DNA of 64,000 bases from Mytilisepta virgata (Eukaryota; Mollusca; Bivalvia; Mytilida; Mytilidae). The notes under the pieces are model-generated. The model ran no database searches and was not told the origin of the DNA. It saw only the letters and a program-made list of their open reading frames with translations. A program made the translations under genes and the position numbers. This document shows, piece by piece, positions 56,340-64,000 of this stretch. Position 1 is the stretch's first letter. Every line of letters starts with the position of its first letter. The stretch lies in contig CM051521.1 in assembly GCA_028015205.1 (NCBI GenBank), positions 69,858,314 through 69,922,313 on the forward strand, written 5' to 3'.

Positions 56340-58516
56340 TAAAATGCTCCGCTGGGCGCAGCTAGATACGACCGCAGATGTCGAACCCTGAATAGTTGGG
56401 GCAATTATGAACACAACATTCAAGCTTGATACAATACTGAATTTGGATTGTGAATAAATATTTGACACAGCATAGGTTTCTGACACAGAATGAATGTTGT
56501 CTAAGAACTTAATATATAAATCAGAAATAACCAATTTAAAATTTAAAATTGGGCACACATATCAATTTCTTGCTATTGCGCAATACTGTGCAATTGAAGA
56601 TTTCTTGCTATTGCACAATACTGTGCAATTGAAGATTTCTTGCTATTGCGCAATACTGTGCAATTGAAAATTTCTTCAAATATTTGACACATAATAGGTT
56701 TCTGACACAGAATAACTGAAATCAAAGAACTTAGAATTGGTCATATGATTTCAATTTATATACAATTTTTTGCTTCTTGTGCAATACAATATGCTGTGGA
56801 GAATTGCCCCCCCCCCCCCCCCCCCAAAAAAATAATAATTTACCCCTTTTTTTAGCTTTTGTGCAATACACTATGAAGTTGCACATTGACCCCCCCCCTC
56901 CCAAAAAAACCCAAAAAACAATAAAATTTATTGTAACCCCCCCCCCCCTTTTTTTGCTAAAAAAAAATTTGAAATTTTCTTTTTAATTTATGAAATATGA
57001 AATGAGAAAAAAAATACCCCCTCCCCAATTTCTCATTTACCCCCCCCCCCCCCCTCTAAATTTTGTTTTCAACCCCCCCCCCCCCCCTTTCTTTATACTT
57101 TGCAACCATAACAGCCCATTTAAATACACATACACCACAACATATTAAAATAGAAAATGACATCATAGTCATGGAATTTGTTAATAATAAGGTTTTGATA
57201 ACAGGGCACACATATCAATTTCTTGCTATTGCACAATACTGTGCAATTGAAAATTTCTTCAAATATTTGACACATAATAGGTTTCTGACACAGAATAACT
57301 GAAATAAAGAACTTAGAATTGGTCATATGATTTGAATTTATATTCAATTTTTTGCTTCTTGTGCAATACAATATGCTGTGGAGAATTGCCCCCCCTCCCC
57401 CCCCCCAAAAAAAAAAATTTACCTCTTTTTTAGCTTTAATTTTGGACCCCGATTTGGACCAACTTGAAAACTGGGCCCATAATAAAAAAACTAAGTACAT
57501 GTTTAGATTCAGCATATCAAAGAACCCCAAGAATTCAATTTTTGTTAAAATCAAACTAAGTTTAATTTTGGACCCTTTGGACCTTAATGTAGACCAATTT
57601 GAAAACGGGACCAAAAATTAAGAATCTAAATGCACAGTTAGATTCGGCATATCAAAGAACCCCAATAGTTCAATTTTCGATGAAATCAAACAAAGTTTAA
57701 TTTTGGACCCCGATTTGGACCAACTTGAAAACTGGGCCCATAATAAAAAAAAACTAAGTACATGTTTAGATTCAGCATATCAAAGAACCCCAAGAATTCA
57801 ATTTTTGTTAAAATCAAACTAAGTTTAATTTTGGACCCTTTGGACCTTAATGTAGACCAATTTGAAAACGGGACCAAAAGTTAAGAATCTAAAAGCATGG
57901 TTAGATTCGGAATATCAAAGAACCCCAATAGTACAATTTTCGATGAAATCAAACAAAGTTTAATTTTGGACCCTTTTGGCCCCTAATTCCTAAACTGTCG
58001 GGACCAAAACTCCAAAAATCAATCCCAACCTTCCTTTTGTGGTCATAAACCTTGTGTTTAAATTTCATAGATTTCTATTTACTTATACTAAAGTTATTGT
58101 GCAAAAACCAAAAAAAATGCTTATTTGGGCCCTTTTTTAGCCCCTAATTCCTAAACTGTTGGGACCAAAACTCCCAAAAACAATCCCAACCTTCCTTTTG
58201 TGGTCATAAACCTTGTGTTAAAATTTCATAGATTTCTATTTACTTATACTAGAGTTATTGTGCGAAAACCAAGAAAAATGCTTATTGGGCCCTTTTTTGG
58301 CCCCTGATTCTTAAACTGTTGGGACCAAAACTCCCAAAATCAATCCCAACCTTCCTTTTGTGGTCATAAACCTTGTGTTTAAATTTCATACATTTCTATT
58401 AACTTATACTAAAGTTATAGTGTGAAAACCAAATGTCTTCGGACGACGACGACGACGACGACGACGCCAACGTCATACCAATATACGACCGCAAAAATTT
58501 TGCGGTCGTATAAAAA
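56340..58516. mobile_element. 2.2-kb compound element ending in ATACGACCGCA
   Basis: TACGACCGCAGA lies near the left end (56377), and the right end has ATACGACCGCAAAAATTTTGCGGTCGTAT (58484-58512, written in two overlapping halves of one palindrome). Inside are a 35-bp triplet (56566, 56601, 56636), a duplicated 600-bp block rich in poly-C and poly-A (56551 and 57205), 261-bp units (57451 and 57712), three 160-bp units (57981, 58142, 58302) and a GACGACGACG run. The palindromic terminus and tandem core fit the HINE plan. The frames at 57120-57614 and 57352-57621 are repeat translations. Confidence 0.65.
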
Positions 58517-59600
58517 TTAAGGGCTCGATTTCTTTGGGCTGTCATCATGTAACAACTGCAATGAGATCAGAATTTGACTTATTGAGGATGAATGTGTTGT
58601 CTGAAAATTTCACGCATCTTGGTCAATAGGCTCTAAGATGTAAGTACATATTTTCAGACAACTCAGACAACTCGGATTTTTGTCTATTTACAAAATGTAC
58701 TTTTTTCTTTCTTGATCTTTTACATGTATCGCTCTGTTAAGAACAACTCGGGCAGTTTTCATTCACACTTATTTCCAGATATAGATGATATACCACAAGC
58801 AGATGTGTGTTGCATCCTCTCTTTTTCCTCTGCCTACCAGTATCCCCCTTTTCTCTGCAACAACCCACAACCTACATTGTTAATGTTTTTTTTACTTTTC
58901 ATCATTTTACAAAAGAAATAAGCGCAATATCACAATATTATAGCATAACTGAAACAATAAAAAAATTTGACAATGACGGTTAATTGTGGGGGTGTTGTAG
59001 AGAAAAAGGGGGGAGGAAAAAAGATGGGATGCAGCACTCTAAATCCAATCCCCATATACTGTGTCCGTCAATATAATTTGGACATATTTGATCTATATTA
59101 TAAATGATCGAGAAAATATTGACAATGAAAGTCGTAGGGTGTTACATAGAAAAAGGGGGGTGCAAGACACTAAATCCATTCTTCAGGTGCCTGTGCAATA
59201 TACTATAGATCATGCTCAGTTATTCAAAAGAGAAGAGGGTGAAAGAGAGGAGATATAAAATTTCTGACTTCTTAACCATTTGCTGTCTCTCAAATCGATA
59301 GATACATAAAACATGATAACATATAATTTTCACACATTGCTGTGCAAGAAAATGGTGAAATTTCCAGTTGAAGGGCTAGGCACCTGTGATGGATCATTAG
59401 GGCTCAACCCATAGAGCTGCCTAGCACGTCCCCAGGTGGGGGATAGAGGAGACTCTCTCATTGGGGGGTTGTCAGGTCATATAATACAGAAAGCCTAACC
59501 GCGGACCATAGTGGGTATCGTGTTTGGAAAATGCCATACTCCCTGCATGCCAAAGACCCCTTCTGTAGTTTTTGAAAAAGAGTAGGCTGATGGCCGCTAC
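58517..59600. other. Sequence without recognised genes
   Basis: It contains loose repeats of GTGCAATATACTATAG-type and AAAAAGGGGGG motifs near 58990-59165. The small plus-strand frames at 58712-58921 and 59061-59258 have no domains. Confidence 0.4.
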
Positions 59601-59639
59601 AGAAGGCTAAATTATATGACTCTATCCAACCATCCTCCT

Positions 59640-59780
59640 TTTACAGTGGCAGTCAAAATTGTTTCACCTTTGTGTCCCATCACACCACTAATTGGAATGT
59701 TTGATAAATTGAACTGGTTCTCGTTCTGAAGAAGCATGAAATATTTGCCACTGGACGTTAAGCAACAATCAATCAACTAG
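59640..59780 (+). mobile_element. SINE/LINE-type 3' tail
   Basis: GCCACTGGACGTTAAGCAAC followed by AATCAATCAAC (59748-59778) matches, in the opposite orientation, the tail of the probable SINE at 23525-24025. The upstream 100 bases share little with it, so only the tail is called. Confidence 0.4.
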
Positions 59781-60119
59781 TTGAAGGATATCAGAAAATC
59801 TTTTCCATCTTTTTCGGATGACCTCAGGTATTTTCCTGGTAATTTATACATTAACACCCACATTTCGGTTTTAGCCCCTTTAACCCCTTCTATCTCAAAA
59901 GCCATAAAGGAAAGAAGGAATATGTTGAAAGCACTCGTCAAGATGAATTCAAAGGAAAAATTCCCATCAACATCAGATGAAAAATAAAAATTTAAGGTGT
60001 CCTCCAAAATGGCTAATTTTGGTCCCTTTAATCTCCTTTATCTCTGTAACTGTGATAAAATTATATAAAAATGCCAGGGATTATTTTATTGTATTTTGTT
60101 ATGACAAACCATTAAAAAA

Positions 60120-60766
60120 CTAGAACTGTGAGTGACCTCACTGAGTGATACCCCCTGCGTGCAATACTAGGAGTTGCTCTTACAAGCCCCCTTTGCAAGC
60201 ATCCGGCGATAATTATCTTGCCTCATGCACATCTACATATGATGCCCAACCTTCATATAAAGTTTCATCAAAATCCATTGAACGGTTAGGGAGAAGTTGC
60301 AATTACAAGCTTAAAACATGTGAAATCCTTAATTTGGATTATCTCCCTCTACAAGCATCTGGAGATAATTATCTTGCTTCATGCACATCTACATATGATG
60401 CCCAACCTTCATATAAAGTTTCATTAAAATCCATTGAACATTTTAGGAGAAGTTGCACTTAAAAGCTTAAAACATGTAAAATCCTTAATATGGATTATCT
60501 CTCTCTGCAAGCATCTGGCAATAATTATCTTGCTTCATGCACATCTACATATGATGCTCAACCTTCATATAAAGTTTCATCAAAATCCATTGAATGGTTT
60601 AGGTCCGGCAGAGGCTGATAAAACTTACAAGATACATGGACAGACAGACAGATGGACGGATTGACAGATGGACAGACGGACGGCCAGGGTGATTCACATA
60701 TACCCCCCCCCCCCCCCCAAAAAAAAAAAAAAAAAAACAAATAACTTTTGTTTGTGGGGGGTATAA
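60120..60766 (+). mobile_element. HINE-like element with three 156-bp units (ATACCCC family)
   Basis: It starts CTAGAACTGTGAGTGACCTCAC (with a GTGAG/CTCAC hairpin) and ATACCCCCTGCG. AATTATCTTGC recurs at 60211, 60367 and 60523, an exact 156-bp period. GACAGACAGATGGACGGA, a C/A homopolymer run (60703-60737), and GGGGGGTATAAA end it. It is inserted in family K at the same position where another element is inserted at 34910. Confidence 0.8.
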
Positions 60767-60792
60767 AAATCATCCAAATCAGAAAAGAAATA

Positions 60793-63720
60793 AACTAGAG
60801 GCTGTTTCGCTCAACTGGTAGTTATCAATAATATCAAAAGGCAGGCCGGTATCAACATCATGAACATATCAAATATAGGTGACCCACTATATATATTGTA
60901 TAGCTAAGTAAAGTCAAGATATACCAAAGTGACATTCGAAGGAGGGGAAAATCAGAACAATTAGACTGAAGACTGAAACAATACAATACATGCACTACAA
61001 TTAAAAATTAATAACATATGAACAACATGGACCCCACCAAAAAACCAGGGTAGACTCAGGTGCTCCAGAAGAGTAAGCAGTCTCTGCTTCCTGCAGGACA
61101 CCCACCATGCTGCTCATGTCAAATCCAGTATGAGGAAGGGACAACATCAATGGAACAGGTCCATTTTCATTTGGGAAACATTTTTTTCATACATGTCAAC
61201 CAAGTCATGATGACGTCCATAAAACTTCAATAAGGATGACTCAACTTAGGAGCAACATACAGCAATATTTTGATAGATTTAGTGTGGTTTTTAACAAAGT
61301 ATGATTTATCTCTACCAGTGAAAAGGTATGTGTATCTGCTGTTGCCATTTTTATTTTGCAAGCATCAGTGGATTAGATCTTTCAACTTCTCCTTCAGTTG
61401 TGAATGAGGGTATAGAAATCAATGTTTTTATGCTTTTACAGACTGAAATGGACCGAGATCGTAAAATATCCTTTAAGTCTTTGGAGTTCTTTAATATCCA
61501 CATTTGATTGATACCACTTCTTGAATAGCTTGCAAAACAATAACTTTGGAGGCCTGTTTTGACAGCTGTTAAATATTATATTTGAATTGTTAGACTAAAC
61601 AAGGTTACAGTAAAGCAGATCCCACACATCATTTAATTGGTGGCTTTGTTGTATGCTATATTGAAAGCCATAAACTGATTTTTCACTCTTAAAAGCAAAT
61701 TGGACCATCCTAGGTTCTGACCCAGACTACTCACTTTAGGTTGACCTTTGATGAAATCAATAGTGGTCATACTCCCTTCAAGATGATCAATTGTACCAAA
61801 TTAGGTGAAGATATGCTAAGGCATTTGGTCTGTATTGTGTTGACATAGTTTTGACCTGGGCCTTTGATCTAAGCTTGACCTTTAACAGATTTTTCTAGCA
61901 TTACTCAGGGTCCAGAAAAATGCTCATTCCTTGTGGTCTTGGGCTGAATGGACAGATACACAATGTATAGCAGTTCGACAATTTCGTTATGAGGGTGTAA
62001 TAACAGTATTTGAAGTCACTTGGTATACAGCCACTGAATTAGGAACAAAATTTTCATATCGTACGATGCATGAAATATAATGTCATAGTCTTGTTATTGA
62101 GCAAGGGGTTATTGAGCAAGAGGCCATCTCTCTCTTTTAGATGTAGCCTTATGTTCAGTTATATTTTTTCATTTTTTTAAAGACATTCTAAGGCGTTTGA
62201 CCTGTATTGGACTGACAAGGTTTTAAGTTTAACCTTGAAATTCAATATGGTTATTTCCGTGACTTTTGTTCCAATTGGCACAGTGGTTTCAGAAAAGAAC
62301 AACATTAAGAAAATTTCCCATGTTAATTTGGTTCTAGCAGCCATCTTGGATGATAGGTAGGGTTATCTAATATACTTCTGAAAGAAGACCACCTGAGGAC
62401 CATGGCTGCCAAGTTTTGTTCCAATTGGCCCAGTGGTTTCAGACAAGAAGATCTTTAAGTAAATTTTCCGCAGGATCCTATGCTAAACTAAGTTTGGCTG
62501 TGGCGGCCATCTTGGTTGATCGTCCAGGTCATCAGATACAACTCTGAAAAAGGACCAACTAAGGACCAATGCTACCAAGTTTGGTTCTAATTGGCTAAGT
62601 AGTTTCAGACAAGAAGATTTTTTAATGAATTTCCCATAGGGTCCTATGTCAAACTAAGTTATGCAGTGGCAGCCATCTTGGTTGATCGTCCAGGTCATCA
62701 GGCATATTTCTGACAGAGGATCATCTAAGGACTAATGCTGCCAAGTCTTGTTCCATTTGGCCCAGTTGGTTCAGGCAAGAGGATTTTTAAATGAATTTCC
62801 CATAGGGTCCTATGTTAAACTAAGTTCGCCTATGGCAGCCATCTAAGGGCCATTGCTGCTAAGTTTGGTTCAAATTCCAATATGTTAAACTATGTATGGC
62901 TGAAGCAGCCATCTTGGTTGACAGTCCAGGTCATTGGACACAATTCTGAAAGAGAACCATTTAAGGACCATTGCCGCCAAGTCTTGTTCCAATTGGCCCA
63001 GTTGTTTCAGACAAGAAGATTTTTTAATGAATTCCACATAGGGTCCTATGTTGAGTTTTTTATATCAGCCAGTCCAATGTTGAGTTTTTTTATATCAGCC
63101 AATCAGAAACAAGAACTGTCCATGGTGGCCATATTTGTACTCCGATCAGGACAAAATAAGGAAATTTTGTAAAGAACCTCCCATAGATGCTTCTTGTCAA
63201 ATTTCGTTCCATTTGGCCCAGTAGTTCCACAGAATACTTCTTTTTTTTTTTAATCAACCAATGAGAAACAAGAATTTTCCATAGCGGCCATATTTGCTTC
63301 CCGATCAGGATGAAATGAGGAAAATTTGTAAACAACCTCTAATAGATGCTTCCTGTCAAGTTTCGTTCCATTTGGCCAATCGATTTCAGAGGAGAAGATT
63401 TTTTTTATCTCAGCCAATCAGAAACAAGAACTGCCGATTACGGTAATAGTAGTCTGATCGCAACAAAATGAGGAAACTTTATAAAGGACCCCCAAATATG
63501 CTTCCTAGTCAGCCAATCAGAAACAACAATTGCCCATGGCAGCCATGTTTGTTGTCTGATCAGGACGAAATGAGCAATCTTTATAAAGGACCTTGCATAG
63601 ATGCTTACAACCAAGTTTAATTCCATTTGGCCATGTAGTTTCAGAGGAGAAGATTAAAATGTGAAAAGTTAAACGGGCGGACGGATGGATGCCAAGTGAT
63701 GACAAAAGCTCAATTTATAT
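60793..63720 (+). mobile_element. Degraded GAGGCTC-family copies
   Basis: The start ACTAGAGGCTGTTTCGCTCAACTGG has lost most of its hairpin. From 62270 on, five 166-bp GGCCATCTTGG units run into CAATCAGAAACAAGAACTG units and a GGGCGGACGGATGGATGCC tail with CAAAAGCTCAA at 63712; the terminal hairpin is missing. The part from 61170 to 62260 is not clearly repeat. The many small frames here are repeat translations. Confidence 0.5.
61030..61160 (-). mobile_element. Inverted copy of the retroelement-like 3' tail
   Basis: CAGGTGCTCCAGAAGAGTAA (plus strand) is the reverse complement, with changes, of the CTTACCCTTCCAGAGAACCTG phrase at 36.7 kb, and CATGCTGCTCATG follows. It lies inside the decayed region and is the third copy of this family in the window. 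Confidence 0.45.
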
Positions 63721-64000
63721 GTTTTTATTCAGATTTATTCACATCTGATGTTACTGATCATCATAACATATGGCCAACGATAAGATGTGAAATTTAGTGT
63801 ATTGGTAATTATCTTCATTGAAATAAAAATACATCCGTGTCATGCCTGTTATTTTCTATAATAAAGATTTCTCAACAACGTATTATGAAGGAAATAAAGA
63901 TTCGTTAAAGAATCGTAATATCCTCAATTTGAGCGTGTTTATTGCTGCCATTAATACATGGGAATATTATCTACATGTACATGTACCCGTTAAGTAAGGG
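63721..64000. other. AT-rich end of window, nothing recognised
   Basis: No gene or repeat was supported in the last 280 bases. The window ends inside the presumed intron upstream of the 53.1 kb exon. Confidence 0.4.

Noticed and set aside
57120..57614. 164-codon minus-strand open frame
   Set aside because: It crosses a 261-bp repeat, a poly-C tract read as glycines and a TGTGCAATA repeat. The same wording restarts at 57686-57877, so it is a repeat translation.
60700..60740. Long C and A homopolymer runs (also at 31726-31757 and 56807-57090) as biological signals
   Set aside because: Such runs are prone to sequencing and assembly error and lie within microsatellite-bearing element tails.

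Overview
The window is animal nuclear DNA, most likely from a bivalve mollusc. A marine mussel close to Mytilus is my best guess, from memory of its repeat families; that is inference. It is AT-rich, has GT-AG introns, is packed with interspersed and tandem repeats, and shows no bacterial-style operons. Most open frames over 60 codons are chance frames inside repeats.

Backbone. Six short exons on the minus strand (about 53.1, 37.1, 33.6, 31.1, 24.3 and 2.0 kb) have consensus splice sites. The first five join in phase into one frame. Joined, they resemble an internal part of ZZEF1 (zinc finger ZZ-type and EF-hand domain protein 1), just downstream of its DOC and CUB region. The window therefore seems to be a stretch of one large host gene whose introns of 2 to 22 kb carry almost everything else. 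One linking exon between 24.2 and 2.07 kb was not found.

Region by region. 0.7-1.4 kb is a tandem array. 2.6-7.2 kb is a dead non-LTR retrotransposon on the minus strand (endonuclease, linker, reverse transcriptase, C-terminal zinc knuckle), split by two insertions. 7.9-15.6 kb holds rolling-circle-like repeats, one carrying a nested tandem-repeat element. 15.9-17.6 kb is minisatellites. 17.8-20.4 kb is an intact DDE transposase gene whose start codon appears to be split by an intron. 20.6-24.1 kb holds tRNA-like repeats, a perfect palindrome with a target duplication and a TA-flanked MITE. 24.4-28.1 kb is a 3.7 kb element with long terminal inverted repeats around a 181-bp satellite array. 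29.9-30.6 kb is a 135-bp array. 32-36 kb is mixed repeats. 37-42 kb is AT-rich with little recognisable. 43-53 kb is a nest of rolling-circle-like elements up to three layers deep. 53.6-58.5 kb holds TA-flanked MITEs and a large compound element. 60-63.7 kb is more of the same families.

Main synthesis. Several families share one plan: a 5' end CTAGA or CAAGA, a short hairpin, a core of 130-180-bp tandem units, a GACGGAC-type microsatellite, and a 3' hairpin ending CTAA or TATAA. Comparing occupied sites with empty paralogous sites inside the window shows insertion without target duplication, once exactly between A and T. The stem of the 3' hairpin covaries between copies. This fits non-autonomous Helitron/Helentron-type (HINE or pearl-like) elements. 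No Rep/helicase gene is in the window.
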